64,000 nt of DNA from Ruania alba (GCF_900105765.1 NZ_FNTX01000001.1:248001-312000), one strand, 5' to 3'; counted from the first letter of the stretch, positions 38,585-51,571 are shown. Notes: generated by a model from the letters alone, not told the origin. Made by a program: numbers and translations.

Positions 38585-41500
38585 TTGCTCGACGTCAACG
38601 TCTTCGACGAGCTGCGTATCGGTCTCGCGACCGCGGACGAGGTCCGCGCATGGTCGCACGGTGAGGTGAAGAAGCCAGAGACCATCAACTACCGCACCCT
38701 CAAGCCCGAGAAGGACGGTCTCTTCTGCGAGAAGATCTTCGGCCCGACCCGGGACTGGGAGTGCTACTGCGGAAAGTACAAGCGCGTCCGGTTCAAGGGC
38801 ATCATCTGCGAGCGGTGCGGTGTGGAGGTCACCCGCTCCAAGGTCCGCCGTGAGCGGATGGGCCACATCGAGCTGGCCGCCCCGGTCACGCACATCTGGT
38901 ACTTCAAGGGTGTGCCGTCCCGGCTGGGCTACCTGCTCGACCTCGCCCCCAAGGATCTCGAGAAGGTCATCTACTTCGCTGCCCACATGATCACCTGGGT
39001 GGACGAGGACGGGAGGCACGAGGACCTGCCGAGCCTGCAGAACGAGATCGACCTGGAGAAGGACGAGATCACCAAGAAGCGCGATCTGGACATCGCCCAG
39101 CGCGCGGAGCGGCTCGAGACCGACCTGGCCGAGCTGGAGGCCGAAGGGGCGAAGGCTGACGCACGCCGCAAGGTGAAGGACTCCGCCGAGCGGGAGATGG
39201 CGCAGCTGCGCAAGCGTGCCGACGCGGATCTTGACCGGCTCGAGCAGGTGTGGGACCGGTTCAAGAACCTCAAGGTCTCCGACCTCGAGGGCGACGAACT
39301 GCTCTACCGCCAGCTGCAGGACCGCTACGGCAACTACTTCGAGGGTGCCATGGGCGCGGGAGCGATCCAGAAGCGCCTGGAGACGTTCGACCTGACGGCT
39401 GAGGCCGAGTCGCTGCGCGAGATCATCCGCTCCGGCAAGGGGCAGCGCAAGACCCGTGCGCTGAAGCGTCTGAAGGTCGTGAACGCCTTCCTCACCACGA
39501 ACAACTCGCCGTTGGGCATGGTGCTGGACTGCATCCCGGTCATCCCGCCGGACCTGCGTCCGATGGTGCAGCTCGATGGTGGCCGGTTCGCCACGAGCGA
39601 CCTGAACGACCTCTACCGCCGGGTGATCAACCGGAACAACCGCCTCAAGCGACTGCTCGACCTGGGTGCGCCGGAGATCATCGTCAGCAACGAGAAGCGG
39701 ATGCTGCAGGAGGCCGTCGACTCGCTCTTCGACAACGGTCGCCGTGGCCGACCGGTCACCGGACCGGGCAACCGGCCGTTGAAGTCGATCTCCGACATGC
39801 TCAAGGGCAAGCAGGGCCGGTTCCGCCAGAACCTGCTCGGTAAGCGCGTCGACTACTCCGGTCGTAGCGTCATCGTGGTGGGCCCGCAGCTGAAGCTGCA
39901 CCAGTGCGGTCTGCCGAAGCAGATGGCACTCGAGCTGTTCAAGCCCTTCGTGATGAAGCGGCTGGTGGACCTGAACCACGCGCAGAACATCAAGTCCGCC
40001 AAGCGGATGGTCGAGCGCGCCCGGTCGGTCGTATGGGATGTCCTCGAAGAGGTCATCACCGAGCACCCCGTGCTGCTCAACCGAGCGCCGACGCTGCACC
40101 GTCTGGGTATCCAGGCATTCGAGCCGCAGCTGGTGGAGGGTAAGGCCGTCCACCTGCACCCGCTCGTCTGTGGTGCGTTCAACGCCGACTTCGACGGTGA
40201 CCAGATGGCTGTGCACCTGCCGCTGTCCGCAGAGGCGCAGGCCGAGGCACGCATCTTGATGCTGTCCTCGAACAACATCCTCAAGCCGTCCGACGGCCGC
40301 CCGGTGACGATGCCCTCGCAGGACATGATCATCGGTCTGTTCCACCTCACCTCCGACAAGGAGGGCGAGGTCATCGGGACCGACCGGGCATTCACCTCGG
40401 TGGCCGAGGCGATGATGGCCTTCGACGCCGGTGATCTGGACCTGAACGCCCAGATCACCATCCGTCTGGAGGGCTTCGTGCCGCACCCGGAGTGGGAGGC
40501 ACCGGAGGGCTGGGAGTCCGGTCAGCAGGCGTTGGTCAAGACCACCCTCGGCCGCGTGCTGTTCAACGAGGCGCTCCCGGTGGACTACCCGTTCTTCAAC
40601 GAGGTCGCCGACAAGAAGGCCATCTCGGCCATCGTCAACGACCTCGCCGAGCGGTACCCGAAGGCGGTCGTGGCTGCCAGCCTTGACGCCCTCAAGGACG
40701 CCGGGTACTACTGGGCCACCCGGTCCGGACTGACCATCTCGATCTCCGATGTGGAGGCTCCCGAGGGCAAGGCCGCGATCCTGGCTGAGTTCGAGGGCAA
40801 GGCCGCGAAGGTCCAGGGCCAGTTCGACCGCGGTCTGCTCACCGACGACGAGCGTCGTCAAGAACTGGTGGAGATCTGGAACCAGGCCACCGATCAGGTC
40901 GCCACGGCGATGCGGGAGAACTTCTCCTCGTCCAACGCCGTGAACCGGATGGTCACCTCCGGAGCCCGTGGTAACTGGATGCAGGTGCGTCAGATCGCAG
41001 GTATGCGTGGTCTGGTGGCGAACCCCAAGGGTGAGATCATCCCGCGTCCGATCAAGTCGAACTACCGTGAGGGCCTCTCCGTTCTGGAGTACTTCATCGC
41101 CTCGCACGGTGCTCGTAAGGGTCTGGCCGACACGGCACTGCGGACCGCCGACTCTGGGTACCTGACCCGGCGCCTGGTGGACGTCTCCCAGGACGTCATC
41201 ATCCGCGAGGAGGACTGCGGCACCGAACGTGGCCTCACCCTGCCGATCGCCGAGAAGACCCCTGCGGGGGACGTGCGGCGCGCGGACACGGTGGAGACCA
41301 GCGTGTACGGACGAACCCTGGCCGGCCCCGTCGAGGGACCGGACGGCACCGTGCTCGGCGACGGTGGTCAGGATGTCGGCGATGTCCTGATCGAGACTCT
41401 CCTGAACGCCGGTGTGGAGCAGCTCAAGGTGCGCTCGGTGCTCACCTGCGAGTCTCGTGTGGGTACCTGTGCCAAGTGCTACGGCCGCTCGCTGGCGACC

Positions 41501-42475
41501 GGGCTTCTGGTGGACATCGGTGAGGCGGTCGGCATCATCGCCGCCCAGTCGATCGGTGAACCGGGCACCCAGCTGACGATGCGGACCTTCCACACCGGTG
41601 GTGTGGCGAGCGCGGAGGACATCACGCAGGGTCTGCCTCGTGTGGCGGAGCTGTTCGAGGCCCGTACCCCCAAGGGGGAGGCCCCCATCAGCGAGGTCCC
41701 CGGGCGAGTCACCATCGAGGACACCGACCGTGCTCGCAAGATCATCGTCACCCCCGACGACGGCAGCGAGGACTTCGCCTACCAGGTCACCAAGCGGTCC
41801 CGCCTGCTGGTGCACGACGGTGATCGAGTCGCCGTCGGGCAGCAGCTCGTGGCCGGTGCCGTCGACCCGAAGAAGGTGCTGCGTATCCTCGGCCCGCGTG
41901 CCGTGCAGAAGCACCTGGTGGACGAGGTCCAGGAGACCTACCGCAGCCAGGGTGTGGACATCCACGACAAGCACATCGAGGTCATCGTGCGGCAGATGCT
42001 GCGCCGCGTGACCGTGCTGGACTCGGGCGAGTCCAACCTCCTGCCGGGTGAGCTCGCTGAGCGCGGCCGGTTCGAGGACGAGAACCGCCGCGTTGTCTCT
42101 GAGGGTGGCCAGCCGGCCTCGGGTCGTCCTGAGCTCATGGGGATCACCAAGGCTTCGCTGGCGACGGAGTCGTGGCTGTCCGCGGCCTCCTTCCAGGAGA
42201 CCACCAAGGTGCTCACCGAGGCAGCGATGAGCGGTCGTTCCGACTCGCTGCTGGGCCTGAAGGAGAACGTCATTCTCGGTAAGCTCATCCCGGCCGGTAC
42301 GGGCCTGCCCCGCTACCGCAACATCCGGGTGGAGCCCACCGAGGAGGCCAAGGCGGAGATCTACCCGAGCTTCGGCTATGACGAGATTGACTACGGCCCC
42401 GTCTCTGACGGTGGTGAGGCGATCGCGCTCGAGGAGCTCGATCTCGGCCGCGGCTTCGAGGCGGACTTCCGCTGA
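38585..42475 (+). CDS. rpoC: DNA-directed RNA polymerase subunit beta'
   Basis: RpoC carries the catalytic magnesium site NADFDGDQM. The TTG at 38585 is chosen because GGAAGTAGG lies upstream and the conserved [15 protein letters not shown] starts there; the ATG at 38546 has no such support. The zinc-binding [19 protein letters not shown] lies near residue 60 and the second site [11 protein letters not shown] near residue 960. The product is 1296 residues, normal for actinobacteria. It follows rpoB by 105 bases. Confidence 0.97.
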   Translation: MLDVNVFDELRIGLATADEVRAWSHGEVKKPETINYRTLKPEKDGLFCEKIFGPTRDWECYCGKYKRVRFKGIICERCGVEVTRSKVRRERMGHIELAAPVTHIWYFKGVPSRLGYLLDLAPKDLEKVIYFAAHMITWVDEDGRHEDLPSLQNEIDLEKDEITKKRDLDIAQRAERLETDLAELEAEGAKADARRKVKDSAEREMAQLRKRADADLDRLEQVWDRFKNLKVSDLEGDELLYRQLQDRYGNYFEGAMGAGAIQKRLETFDLTAEAESLREIIRSGKGQRKTRALKRLKVVNAFLTTNNSPLGMVLDCIPVIPPDLRPMVQLDGGRFATSDLNDLYRRVINRNNRLKRLLDLGAPEIIVSNEKRMLQEAVDSLFDNGRRGRPVTGPGNRPLKSISDMLKGKQGRFRQNLLGKRVDYSGRSVIVVGPQLKLHQCGLPKQMALELFKPFVMKRLVDLNHAQNIKSAKRMVERARSVVWDVLEEVITEHPVLLNRAPTLHRLGIQAFEPQLVEGKAVHLHPLVCGAFNADFDGDQMAVHLPLSAEAQAEARILMLSSNNILKPSDGRPVTMPSQDMIIGLFHLTSDKEGEVIGTDRAFTSVAEAMMAFDAGDLDLNAQITIRLEGFVPHPEWEAPEGWESGQQALVKTTLGRVLFNEALPVDYPFFNEVADKKAISAIVNDLAERYPKAVVAASLDALKDAGYYWATRSGLTISISDVEAPEGKAAILAEFEGKAAKVQGQFDRGLLTDDERRQELVEIWNQATDQVATAMRENFSSSNAVNRMVTSGARGNWMQVRQIAGMRGLVANPKGEIIPRPIKSNYREGLSVLEYFIASHGARKGLADTALRTADSGYLTRRLVDVSQDVIIREEDCGTERGLTLPIAEKTPAGDVRRADTVETSVYGRTLAGPVEGPDGTVLGDGGQDVGDVLIETLLNAGVEQLKVRSVLTCESRVGTCAKCYGRSLATGLLVDIGEAVGIIAAQSIGEPGTQLTMRTFHTGGVASAEDITQGLPRVAELFEARTPKGEAPISEVPGRVTIEDTDRARKIIVTPDDGSEDFAYQVTKRSRLLVHDGDRVAVGQQLVAGAVDPKKVLRILGPRAVQKHLVDEVQETYRSQGVDIHDKHIEVIVRQMLRRVTVLDSGESNLLPGELAERGRFEDENRRVVSEGGQPASGRPELMGITKASLATESWLSAASFQETTKVLTEAAMSGRSDSLLGLKENVILGKLIPAGTGLPRYRNIRVEPTEEAKAEIYPSFGYDEIDYGPVSDGGEAIALEELDLGRGFEADFR

Positions 42476-42490
42476 TCTGAGCCACCAGAG

Positions 42491-42526
42491 CGACGGCCCG
42501 GCACCCGCGAGGGTGCCGGGCCGTCG
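42491..42526 (+). terminator. terminator after rpoC
   Basis: A perfect 16-base-pair GC-rich stem (CGACGGCCCGGCACCC with its complement) closes on a GCGA tetraloop 15 bases after the rpoC stop. Confidence 0.9.
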
Positions 42527-42554
42527 GCGTCTCACCTGTGCCGCGTCCAGCGGG

Positions 42555-42560
42555 TACAGT
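42555..42560 (+). promoter_or_regulatory. -10 element for a leaderless P-loop gene
   Basis: TACAGT matches the -10 consensus and ends 8 bases before the GTG at 42569, which has no ribosome-binding site. A leaderless transcript is inferred. Confidence 0.5.
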
Positions 42561-42568
42561 CCTCGACT

Positions 42569-43156
42569 GTGAGTCTGGGGACGGTTGCGGATCTGCGTAC
42601 GGCGCGCCGCGTGCTCTGCTATGGGGCGACCGGCGCCGGCAAGTCGACCATGGCGGCTCAGCTCGCCGACCGGCTCGGGCTCCCCTTGCACCTCGTGGAC
42701 GAGCTGTGCTGGGAACCGGACTGGGTGCCGGTCGGCCGCGAGGAACAAGACCGTCGCATCCGCCCCTTGTTCGAGGGGGAGCGGTACGTGATCGACTCGG
42801 TGTACTCACCGCAGAGCCCTCTCGCCCTGGACCGGGTGGACGTCATCGTCGCACTCGACTACCCCCGCCTGGTCTCCCTCGTTCGTCTGATGCGCCGCAC
42901 GACCCGTCGGATCGTGACGAAGGAGCTCGTGTGCAACGGCAACCGCGAGACTCTGAGGCGTGCGCTCTCGCCACGGCACTCGATCCTGCGATGGCACTTC
43001 CAGTCCTGGCGCAGCAAACGGATCCGGATGCGCACCTGGCACGCCGACCCCGACGCCCCACCGGTCCTGCTGCTACGAAGCCCGGCCCACGCCGTCAGGC
43101 TCCTCGAAGCCTTGGGAAAGTCGACTGAAGGCGGCCAGGCACAAGCCAGCGTCTGA
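42569..43156 (+). CDS. P-loop NTPase, adenylate kinase-like (FlaR/topology-modulation type)
   Basis: This 195-residue cytoplasmic protein begins with a Walker A motif, [20 protein letters not shown] (residues about 18-37), then [14 protein letters not shown], a pattern seen in the small kinase-like proteins once called DNA topology modulation proteins. It has an Arg-rich region ([14 protein letters not shown]) where adenylate kinases place their lid. The substrate is unknown. It is an isolated unit between rpoC and rpsL, with its own -10 element and a terminator before it. Confidence 0.75.
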   Translation: MSLGTVADLRTARRVLCYGATGAGKSTMAAQLADRLGLPLHLVDELCWEPDWVPVGREEQDRRIRPLFEGERYVIDSVYSPQSPLALDRVDVIVALDYPRLVSLVRLMRRTTRRIVTKELVCNGNRETLRRALSPRHSILRWHFQSWRSKRIRMRTWHADPDAPPVLLLRSPAHAVRLLEALGKSTEGGQAQASV

Positions 43157-43251
43157 CGTCGTCGTGCCAGCGTCGTTCGATAGTGCGGATCTCGACAAGT
43201 CAGTCGGTCGGGTCCGCGGTAGTGTTTCCCGCCACATCGGCCCGCGCTCCT

Positions 43252-43281
43252 TTGACCTGGTTGGCTCGCGCGGAGTACTCT
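43252..43281 (+). promoter_or_regulatory. promoter of the str operon (rpsL)
   Basis: TTGACC (43252-43257) and TACTCT (43276-43281), 18 bases apart, form a near-consensus promoter about 295 bases before rpsL. Confidence 0.75.
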
Positions 43282-43287
43282 GATCGG

Positions 43288-43576
43288 CAGTGCCCGCTCT
43301 GTCGGGCCCTCGCGTGCGCGCCGAGCCGGCTCGCTGTGCCCGAAAGGGGACACGAGCCAGTGGGTGTGCGGTGGTTCTCCACCAGATGGACCGCGAGTAC
43401 GACCCACTCCCTCTGTGCAGCGGTATGCGGTCGTGCGGCGAGCCATCAGGTGGCGACACGCCCGAGTGCGGGGGGCCATCGGGGTGGTTCATCCGGCGCC
43501 ATACGCCGACAGGATCGACCCCGATCGCAGTACAACCAGATCACAGAGCAGTCAGAACGTTCGAGACGGAGATGTA
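43288..43576 (+). promoter_or_regulatory. long rpsL leader with element shared with rpsJ
   Basis: The 289-base untranslated leader holds a hairpin at 43328-43358 (GGCTCG with CGAGCC and an inner stem). A 22-base element at 43453-43474, beginning GCGACACGCCCGAGTG, is identical to 48315-48336 in the rpsJ leader. The core CCCG-AGTG-CGGG can form a 4-base-pair hairpin. It ends 103 bases before the rpsL start. No gene is supported in this gap. Confidence 0.65.
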
Positions 43577-43951
43577 GTGCCCACCATTCAGCAGCTGGTC
43601 CGCAAGGGCCGCAGCGCCAAGGCCGCGAAGCAGAAGACGCCGGCCCTCAAGGGAAGCCCTCAGCGCCGTGGCGTGTGCACGCGTGTGTACACCACCACCC
43701 CGAAGAAGCCGAACTCGGCGCTGCGCAAGGTGGCGCGTGTGAAGCTCTCCAGCGGCATCGAGGTCACCGCGTACATTCCGGGCGTCGGCCACAACCTCCA
43801 GGAGCACTCCATCGTGCTGGTGCGCGGTGGTCGTGTGAAGGACCTGCCTGGTGTGCGTTACAAGATCGTGCGTGGCGCCCTGGACACCCAGGGTGTGCGC
43901 GGCCGCCAGCAGGCTCGCAGCCGGTACGGCGCGAAGAAGGAGAAGAAGTAA
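43577..43951 (+). CDS. rpsL: 30S ribosomal protein S12
   Basis: S12 sits at the decoding centre. The 124-residue protein starts with [17 protein letters not shown]. It has [17 protein letters not shown] with K43 and [14 protein letters not shown] with K88, the wild-type residues at streptomycin-resistance positions. The length is typical of actinobacteria. Its TAA overlaps the rpsG ATG by one base. Confidence 0.97.
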   Translation: MPTIQQLVRKGRSAKAAKQKTPALKGSPQRRGVCTRVYTTTPKKPNSALRKVARVKLSSGIEVTAYIPGVGHNLQEHSIVLVRGGRVKDLPGVRYKIVRGALDTQGVRGRQQARSRYGAKKEKK

Positions 43952-44421
43952 TGCCTCGTAAGGGCCCGGCCCCGAAGCGGCCGCTCGCCGTCGACCCTGT
44001 CTACGGGTCGACCACCGTCACCCAGCTCGTGAACCGCGTGCTGCTGGACGGCAAGAAGTCCACCGCGGAGCGGATCGTCTACGGCGCCCTGGAGGGTGTC
44101 CGCGAGAAGACCCAGACCGAGCCGGCCGTGGTTCTCAAGCGTGCGCTCGAGAACGTGCGCCCCACCCTCGAGGTGCGTTCGCGCCGTGTCGGTGGCGCCA
44201 CTTACCAGGTCCCGGTCGAGGTGCGCACCTCCCGGCAGACCACCCTCGCACTGCGCTGGCTCGTCGATTACGCACGCGGCCGTCGCGAGAAGAGCATGAC
44301 GGAGCGGCTGATGAACGAGATCCTGGACGCGTCCAACGGTCTCGGCGCCGCCGTCAAGCGCCGCGAGGACACGCACAAGATGGCGGAGTCCAACAAGGCG
44401 TTCGCGCACTACCGCTGGTGA
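43951..44421 (+). CDS. rpsG: 30S ribosomal protein S7
   Basis: S7 nucleates assembly of the 30S head. The 156-residue protein begins [20 protein letters not shown] and contains [19 protein letters not shown] and [19 protein letters not shown], followed by [20 protein letters not shown]. Normal length. GAAGGAGAAG in the end of rpsL is the ribosome-binding site. Confidence 0.97.
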   Translation: MPRKGPAPKRPLAVDPVYGSTTVTQLVNRVLLDGKKSTAERIVYGALEGVREKTQTEPAVVLKRALENVRPTLEVRSRRVGGATYQVPVEVRTSRQTTLALRWLVDYARGRREKSMTERLMNEILDASNGLGAAVKRREDTHKMAESNKAFAHYRW

Positions 44422-44428
44422 TCGTCAG

Positions 44429-44460
44429 CTGAGGGCTGCGCCGACCGGCGCAGCCCTCAG
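44429..44460 (+). terminator. hairpin between rpsG and fusA
   Basis: A perfect 14-base-pair stem (CTGAGGGCTGCGCC with GGCGCAGCCCTCAG) closes on GACC 8 bases after the rpsG stop. It may be a partial terminator that sets the ratio of S12/S7 to EF-G/EF-Tu. Confidence 0.75.
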
Positions 44461-44508
44461 TGCGACTCACCCACTGACCACGCTCGCACCGACCAGAAGA
44501 GAGCCACT

Positions 44509-46623
44509 GTGGCACAGGACGTGCTGACCGACCTGAACAAGGTCCGCAATATCGGCATCATGGCCCACATCGATGCCGGCAAGACCACCACCACCGAGCG
44601 GATCCTGTTCTACACCGGGGTCAACTACAAGATCGGTGAGACCCACGACGGTGCCTCCACGACCGACTGGATGGACCAGGAGAAGGAACGCGGCATTACC
44701 ATCACCTCCGCCGCGGTGACCTGCTTCTGGGAAGACAACCAGATCAACATCATCGACACCCCGGGGCACGTGGACTTCACCGTCGAGGTGGAGCGTTCGC
44801 TTCGCGTGCTCGACGGTGCTGTTGCGGTGTTCGACGGCAAGGAAGGCGTGGAGCCGCAGTCGGAGACGGTGTGGCGCCAGGCTGACAAGTACAACGTGCC
44901 GCGCATCTGCTTCGTCAACAAGATGGACAAGCTCGGTGCGGACTTCTACTTCACCGTTGACACGATCATCAGCCGCCTGGGGGCCACCCCGCTGGTGATG
45001 CAGCTGCCGATCGGTGCCGAGAGCGACTTCGTCGGTGTGGTCGACCTGATCTGGATGAAGGCGCTGGTCTGGCCCGGTGACGCCAAGGGTGACGTGACCA
45101 TGGGTGCGGCCTATGAGACGCAGGAGATTCCGGAGGACCTGAAGGACAAGGCCGAGGAGTACCGCACCAAGCTCATCGAACAGGTGGCTGAGTCCTCCGA
45201 GGAGCTGATGGAGAAGTACCTCGAGGGTGAGGAGATCACCAACTCCGAGCTCGTGGCAGGTATCCGCGAGATGACCATCAACTCCGAGGCCTACCCGGTC
45301 TTCTGCGGCTCCGCGTTCAAGAACCGCGGAGTGCAGCCGATGTTGGACGCCGTCATCTCCTACCTCCCCTCGCCGCTGGACGTGCCGGACATGATCGGGC
45401 ACCCGCCGAACGACGAGGAGACCGAGATCGTGCGCAAGCCTGCGGAGGATGAGCCATTCTCCGCACTGGCGTTCAAGGTGGCTGCGCACCCGTTCTTCGG
45501 GCAGCTCACCTTCATCCGCGTGTACTCCGGTACGTGCACTCCCGGTACGCAGGTCCTGAACTCCACCAAGGGGAAGAAGGAGCGCATCGGAAAGCTCTTC
45601 CAGATGCACGCCAACAAGGAGAACCCGGTCGAGGAGCTGCACGCCGGTCATATCTACGCCGTCATCGGCCTGAAGGACACCACCACCGGTGACACTCTTA
45701 CCGCGGCGGACGCTCCGGTGATCCTGGAGTCGATGTCCTTCCCGGACCCGGTGATCTTCGTGGCGATCGAGCCGAAGACCAAGGGTGACCAGGACAAGCT
45801 GTCGACAGCCATCCAGAAGCTCTCCGCCGAGGACCCCACGTTCACGGTGAACCTGAACGACGAGACCGGCCAGACCGAGATCGGCGGCATGGGCGAACTC
45901 CACCTGGACATCCTGGTGGACCGCATGAAGCGGGAGTTCAAGGTCGAGGCGAACGTCGGTAAGCCGCAGGTGGCCTATCGCGAGACGATCCGCCGCGCGG
46001 TGGAGAAGTTCGACTACACCCACAAGAAGCAGACCGGTGGGTCCGGACAGTTCGCCAAGGTGCAGATCACGTTCGAGCCGCTCGACTCCGCCGAGGGCGA
46101 GATGTACGAGTTCGAGAACAAGGTCACCGGTGGCCGGATCCCGCGCGAGTACATCCCCAGCGTCGATCACGGCGTGCAGGATGCGATGGGAGCCGGTATT
46201 CTCGCCGGTTATCCGATGGTGGGTGTCAAGGCCATCCTCCTCGATGGCGCCTACCACGACGTCGACTCCTCGGAGATGGCCTTTAAGATTGCCGGTTCGA
46301 TCGCATTCAAGGAAGGCGTCAAGCGCGCCGACCCCGTGCTGCTCGAGCCGGTCATGGACGTCGAGGTGCGGACCCCAGAGGAGTACATGGGGGACGTGAT
46401 CGGCGACCTGAACTCGCGGCGTGGACAAATCCAGTCGATGGAGGACGCCAGTGGCGTTAAGGTAGTTCGCGCCTTGGTGCCGTTGTCCGAGATGTTCGGA
46501 TACATCGGCGACCTGCGGTCTCGGACCCAGGGTCGTGCGGTGTACTCGATGCAGTTCAGCAACTACGCCGAAGTTCCTCGGAACGTCTCCGAGGAGATCA
46601 TCAAGAAGACCCGGGGCGAGTAA
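44509..46623 (+). CDS. fusA: elongation factor G
   Basis: EF-G is the GTPase that drives translocation. The 704-residue protein has G1 [10 protein letters not shown]2/G3 region [15 protein letters not shown] and DTPGHVDF, and G4 [10 protein letters not shown], then domains II-V with [16 protein letters not shown] at the end. It uses a GTG start with AGAAGAGAG upstream. Normal length. Confidence 0.97.
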   Translation: MAQDVLTDLNKVRNIGIMAHIDAGKTTTTERILFYTGVNYKIGETHDGASTTDWMDQEKERGITITSAAVTCFWEDNQINIIDTPGHVDFTVEVERSLRVLDGAVAVFDGKEGVEPQSETVWRQADKYNVPRICFVNKMDKLGADFYFTVDTIISRLGATPLVMQLPIGAESDFVGVVDLIWMKALVWPGDAKGDVTMGAAYETQEIPEDLKDKAEEYRTKLIEQVAESSEELMEKYLEGEEITNSELVAGIREMTINSEAYPVFCGSAFKNRGVQPMLDAVISYLPSPLDVPDMIGHPPNDEETEIVRKPAEDEPFSALAFKVAAHPFFGQLTFIRVYSGTCTPGTQVLNSTKGKKERIGKLFQMHANKENPVEELHAGHIYAVIGLKDTTTGDTLTAADAPVILESMSFPDPVIFVAIEPKTKGDQDKLSTAIQKLSAEDPTFTVNLNDETGQTEIGGMGELHLDILVDRMKREFKVEANVGKPQVAYRETIRRAVEKFDYTHKKQTGGSGQFAKVQITFEPLDSAEGEMYEFENKVTGGRIPREYIPSVDHGVQDAMGAGILAGYPMVGVKAILLDGAYHDVDSSEMAFKIAGSIAFKEGVKRADPVLLEPVMDVEVRTPEEYMGDVIGDLNSRRGQIQSMEDASGVKVVRALVPLSEMFGYIGDLRSRTQGRAVYSMQFSNYAEVPRNVSEEIIKKTRGE

Positions 46624-46685
46624 GTCCCACAGGTCGACCCGCTTCATCAAAACACCAACCGACCCGTAGGACGGACCAGCTCCGA

Positions 46686-46710
46686 GTGGGTGACCACCCG
46701 TCACCCCCAC
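46686..46710 (+). promoter_or_regulatory. hairpin in the fusA-tuf gap
   Basis: GTGGGTGA pairs with TCACCCCCAC with one bulged base. It lies about 38 bases before the tuf start and may influence tuf transcription or stability. Confidence 0.4.
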
Positions 46711-46747
46711 GCTGCGTACAACTACCCGAGTTCCAGGAGGAACACCA

Positions 46748-47938
<1,191 letters not shown>

Positions 47939-47974
47939 TCTTGCACTGATCTGGCGTCGGGCACCGCCCGACAC

Positions 47975-48010
47975 GAGAAGGCCCGTCGGCCCAAGCCGGC
48001 GGGCCTTCTC
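47975..48010 (+). terminator. terminator after tuf
   Basis: A 16-base-pair stem (GAGAAGGCCCGTCGGC with GCCGGCGGGCCTTCTC, one G-U pair) closes on CCAA. It ends the str operon. Confidence 0.9.
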
Positions 48011-48074
48011 GATGCCCCTCCTCCTGACCCGTTCCTGCTCGTTGTGGCCCAGGCCACCGTCGGCGGACTTGGTT

Positions 48075-48102
48075 CTGACCAGGGGGTGTGGCAGACTAGT
48101 CA
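48075..48102 (+). promoter_or_regulatory. candidate S10 operon promoter
   Basis: CTGACC (48075-48080) and TAGTCA (48097-48102), 16 bases apart, lie after the tuf terminator. The match is moderate. Confidence 0.45.
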
Positions 48103-48107
48103 GGTTG

Positions 48108-48377
48108 CCTCGTGCACGAGGTGCGGACACCTATGCGCATCGATCCGGTCGGCCAGCAGGCCCATCGAGAACGATTCGGAGACAGTTCCCCGCCCAGCAC
48201 GGCAATCATCCTGTTCGGTTCGATCCTGACTGCCACAAGGCAGGCGGGGAACCACACAAGTCATCTTCCGACCCGCATCTTGAGGGTGCACGCCGGTGGG
48301 ATGTGTCCACATTTGCGACACGCCCGAGTGCGGGGGTCGGTCAGTTGCGGTACGAAGAGAGAGAGTCAGACGACGCC
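48108..48377 (+). promoter_or_regulatory. long rpsJ leader with element shared with rpsL
   Basis: The 270-base leader starts with a perfect palindrome CCTCGTGCACGAGG (48108-48121). GTTCCCCGCC (48185-48194) pairs over a distance with GGCGGGGAAC (48243-48252). The 22-base element at 48315-48336, starting GCGACACGCCCGAGTG, is identical to the rpsL leader element, and here GTGTC at 48303-48307 can pair with GACAC inside it. It ends 41 bases before the rpsJ ATG. No gene is supported in this gap. Confidence 0.65.
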
Positions 48378-48686
48378 ATGGCGGGACAGAAGATCCGCAT
48401 CCGGCTCAAGTCCTACGACCACGAAGTCATCGACAGCTCGGCGCGCAAGATCGTCGACACGGTGACTCGCGCTGGTGCAACGGTCGTGGGCCCGGTGCCG
48501 CTGCCAACCGAGAAGAACGTGTTCTGCGTCATCCGTTCTCCGCACAAGTACAAGGACAGCCGCGAGCATTTCGAGATGCGGACGCACAAGCGGCTGATCG
48601 ACATCGTGGACCCGACGCCGAAGGCGGTCGACTCGCTCATGCGGCTCGACCTTCCGGCTGACGTCAACATCGAGATCAAGCTCTGA
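48378..48686 (+). CDS. rpsJ: 30S ribosomal protein S10
   Basis: S10 is a 30S head protein and the NusE antitermination factor. The 102-residue protein begins [19 protein letters not shown] and has [20 protein letters not shown] and [12 protein letters not shown]. The ATG at 48378 fits the family start. First gene of the S10 operon. Confidence 0.97.
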   Translation: MAGQKIRIRLKSYDHEVIDSSARKIVDTVTRAGATVVGPVPLPTEKNVFCVIRSPHKYKDSREHFEMRTHKRLIDIVDPTPKAVDSLMRLDLPADVNIEIKL

Positions 48687-48696
48687 GGACTCAGTC

Positions 48697-49362
48697 ATGA
48701 CTTCACTTCCCCAGCAGTCCGAGCGCGTCGTCAAGGCGGTGCTCGGCACGAAGCTCGGCATGACCCAGGTGTGGGACGACGAAGGTCGTCTCGTGCCGGT
48801 CACGGTCGTGCGGGTGGGCACCAACGTCGTGACCCAGATCCGCACCACCGACGTCGACGGCTACTCCGCCGTCCAGGTGGGCTTCGGCCAGATCGATCCG
48901 CGCAAGGTCACCCAGCCGCTCAAGGGCCACTTCGAGAAGGCGGGCGTGACGCCTCGCCGACACGTCGCCGAGATCCGCACCGCGGATGCCTCGGAATACG
49001 ACCTGGGCCAGGAGCTGACCGCGGAGACGTTCGAGGCCGGAGCCGTCGTGGATGTGGTGGGCACCACCAAGGGCAAGGGCTTCGCCGGTGTCATGAAGCG
49101 TCACGGCTTCGCCGGTGTGGGCGCCTCGCACGGTGCGCACCGCAACCACCGCAAGCCGGGATCCATCGGTGGGGCCGCCACGCCGTCGCGCGTGTTCAAG
49201 GGCCTGCGGATGGCCGGCCGGATGGGCAACGCACGCCAGACCACCCAGAACCTGACCATCCACGGTGTCGACTCGGAGAAGGGCTTGCTGCTCATCTCCG
49301 GTGCCGTTCCGGGCCCCAAGGGCGGCCTGGTCGTGGTTCGTACCGCCGCGAAGGGGGCCTGA
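48697..49362 (+). CDS. rplC: 50S ribosomal protein L3
   Basis: L3 is an early-assembly protein near the peptidyl transferase centre. The 221-residue protein has [44 protein letters not shown] and GRMAGRMGN-type sequence. It lies 10 bases after rpsJ. Confidence 0.97.
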   Translation: MTSLPQQSERVVKAVLGTKLGMTQVWDDEGRLVPVTVVRVGTNVVTQIRTTDVDGYSAVQVGFGQIDPRKVTQPLKGHFEKAGVTPRRHVAEIRTADASEYDLGQELTAETFEAGAVVDVVGTTKGKGFAGVMKRHGFAGVGASHGAHRNHRKPGSIGGAATPSRVFKGLRMAGRMGNARQTTQNLTIHGVDSEKGLLLISGAVPGPKGGLVVVRTAAKGA

Positions 49363-49366
49363 ACCC

Positions 49367-50050
49367 ATGAGCACTGTGGTTGATACCGCTCAGAGCACAA
49401 CCGTCGACGTCATCGGCGCCGACGGTAAGAAGTCCGGCTCGGTCGAGTTGCCCGCCGAGGTGTTCGGCGTGCAGACGAACGTTCCGCTGATTCACCAAGT
49501 CGTCGTGGCCCAGCTCGCAGCGGCGCGCCAGGGTACGCACAAGGCGAAGACCCGGGCCGAGGTCCGTGGTGGTGGCGCGAAGCCGTACAAGCAGAAGGGC
49601 ACCGGTCGGGCCCGTCAGGGATCGACGCGTGCGCCCCAGTTTGCCGGCGGTGGAACCGTGCACGGACCTGTGCCGCGGGACTACTCCCAGCGCACGCCCA
49701 AGAAGATGAAGCAGGCCGCGTTGCGCGGCGCGCTCTCCGACCGCGCTCGCGCCGACCGCGTGCACGTGGTGGAGTCCTTGGTCTCCGGCGATGCACCGTC
49801 CACCGCGACGGCCACGTCAGTGCTCGCCAAGGTGGCACTTTCGCGGCACGTGCTGGTTGTCCTCGAACGCGAGGACGAGCTCGGTTGGATGAGCCTGCGC
49901 AACGTGCCGACCGTGCACCTGATCCACCCGGATCAGCTGAACACCTACGACGTGCTGGTGAGCGACGACGTGGTCTTCACGTCGACGGCTCTCGAGGCGT
50001 TCCTCGCCCCGGCGACCGGCGCGGCCCAGGCCGAGGAGGAGCAGAAGTGA
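49367..50050 (+). CDS. rplD: 50S ribosomal protein L4
   Basis: L4 lines the peptide exit tunnel and binds 23S rRNA. The 227-residue protein starts MSTVVDTAQ and has the tunnel loop region [20 protein letters not shown] and [16 protein letters not shown]. It starts 4 bases after rplC and overlaps rplW by 4 (GTGA). A short acidic tail ends the protein. Confidence 0.97.
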   Translation: MSTVVDTAQSTTVDVIGADGKKSGSVELPAEVFGVQTNVPLIHQVVVAQLAAARQGTHKAKTRAEVRGGGAKPYKQKGTGRARQGSTRAPQFAGGGTVHGPVPRDYSQRTPKKMKQAALRGALSDRARADRVHVVESLVSGDAPSTATATSVLAKVALSRHVLVVLEREDELGWMSLRNVPTVHLIHPDQLNTYDVLVSDDVVFTSTALEAFLAPATGAAQAEEEQK

Positions 50051-50349
50051 CCGCACTCACCAAGGACCCGCGCGACGTCGTGATCGCACCGGTCGTGTCC
50101 GAGAAGAGCTACAACCTGCTCGACGAGGGCAAGTACACGTTCGTCGTGGACCCGCGTTCGAACAAGACCGAGATCAAGATCGCGATCGAGCAGATCTTCG
50201 ACGTCAAGGTGGCGTCGGTGAACACGATCAACCGCAAGGGCAAGACGCGCCGTACTCGGTTCGGGCTCGGCAAGCGCAAGGACACCAAGCGCGCCATCGT
50301 CACCCTCCGCGAGGGCACCATCGACATCTTCGGCGGGCCGACCGGCTGA
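50047..50349 (+). CDS. rplW: 50S ribosomal protein L23
   Basis: L23 sits at the tunnel exit and docks trigger factor and SRP. The 100-residue protein starts with GTG ([20 protein letters not shown]) and has [21 protein letters not shown]. It overlaps the rplD stop by 4 bases. Confidence 0.96.
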   Translation: MTALTKDPRDVVIAPVVSEKSYNLLDEGKYTFVVDPRSNKTEIKIAIEQIFDVKVASVNTINRKGKTRRTRFGLGKRKDTKRAIVTLREGTIDIFGGPTG

Positions 50350-50385
50350 GCCGGTCCGCAGAGCACAGATTGAGGATCGAATCTC

Positions 50386-51222
50386 ATGGGAATCCGTAAG
50401 CACAAGCCGACGACGCCGGGCCGCCGCGGTTCGTCCGTCGCCGACTTCGTCGAGGTCACCCGCACGACGCCGGAGAAGTCGCTGGTCCGTCCGCTCACCA
50501 AGAGTGGTGGTCGGAACAGTTCGGGCCGGATCACGGCCCGTCACATCGGTGGCGGCCACAAGCGTGCCTACCGCGTGATCGACTTCCGTCGGCACGACAA
50601 GGACGGGATCCCGGCGAAGGTCGCGCACATCGAGTACGACCCGAACCGGACTGCTCGCATCGCGCTGCTGCACTACGCAGACGGCGAGAAGCGCTACATC
50701 CTGGCTCCGGTCAAGCTCAAGCAGGGCGACCAGATCGAGAACGGCCCGGGCGCTGATATCAAGCCGGGCAACAACTTGCCGATGCGGCACATCCCGGTCG
50801 GTACCGTCATCCACGCCGTTGAGCTCAAGCCGGGTGGTGGTGCGAAGATCGCGCGGTCGGCCGGAGCCTCTGTACAACTCGTCGCCAAGGATGGCCCCTA
50901 CGCCCAGCTGCGGATGCCTTCGGGCGAGATCCGTAACGTCGACCTGCGGTGCCGCGCCTCGATCGGTGAGGTCGGCAACGCCGAGCAGTCGAACATCAGC
51001 TGGGGAAAGGCCGGCCGGATGCGGTGGAAGGGCAAGCGTCCGACCGTCCGCGGTGTGGCCATGAACCCTGTCGACCACCCCCACGGTGGTGGTGAGGGCA
51101 AGACCTCCGGTGGTCGTCACCCGGTCAGCCCGTGGGGCCAGACCGAGGGTCGTACCCGCCGTCCGAACAAGCCGAGCGACAAGCTCATCGTGCGCCGTCG
51201 CCGTACCGGCAAGAAGCGCTGA
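50386..51222 (+). CDS. rplB: 50S ribosomal protein L2
   Basis: L2 is needed for subunit joining and peptidyl transfer. The 278-residue protein begins [16 protein letters not shown] and has [22 protein letters not shown] and the conserved [13 protein letters not shown] with its essential histidine. Normal length. Confidence 0.98.
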   Translation: MGIRKHKPTTPGRRGSSVADFVEVTRTTPEKSLVRPLTKSGGRNSSGRITARHIGGGHKRAYRVIDFRRHDKDGIPAKVAHIEYDPNRTARIALLHYADGEKRYILAPVKLKQGDQIENGPGADIKPGNNLPMRHIPVGTVIHAVELKPGGGAKIARSAGASVQLVAKDGPYAQLRMPSGEIRNVDLRCRASIGEVGNAEQSNISWGKAGRMRWKGKRPTVRGVAMNPVDHPHGGGEGKTSGGRHPVSPWGQTEGRTRRPNKPSDKLIVRRRRTGKKR

Positions 51223-51237
51223 TAGGGAGACCACGAG

Positions 51238-51519
51238 ATGCCTCGCAGTCTGAAGAAAGGCCCCTTCGTGGACGGCCACCTGCAGAAGAAGGTGGACGAC
51301 CAGAACGACAAGGGCACCAAGAACGTCATCAAGACCTGGTCCCGTCGTTCGGTCATCACGCCGGACTTTCTGGGCCACACCTTCGCGGTGCACGACGGTC
51401 GCAAGCACGTCCCGGTGTTCGTCACCGAGTCGATGGTCGGCCACAAGCTCGGGGAGTTCGCCCCGACCCGCACGTTCCGTGGGCACGAGAAGGACGACCG
51501 CAAGGCGCGTCGTCGCTGA
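51238..51519 (+). CDS. rpsS: 30S ribosomal protein S19
   Basis: S19 binds 16S rRNA in the 30S head with S13. The 93-residue protein begins [15 protein letters not shown] and has [20 protein letters not shown] and [13 protein letters not shown]. Normal length. Confidence 0.98.
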   Translation: MPRSLKKGPFVDGHLQKKVDDQNDKGTKNVIKTWSRRSVITPDFLGHTFAVHDGRKHVPVFVTESMVGHKLGEFAPTRTFRGHEKDDRKARRR

Positions 51520-51571
51520 CACCAGGCGAACACCACACCGACAAACTCTTAGTTGAGAAGGCAGGACATCG

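Noticed and set aside
38486-42748. Minus-strand open frame of 1420 codons
   Set aside because: It is antisense to rpoC and has no family features.
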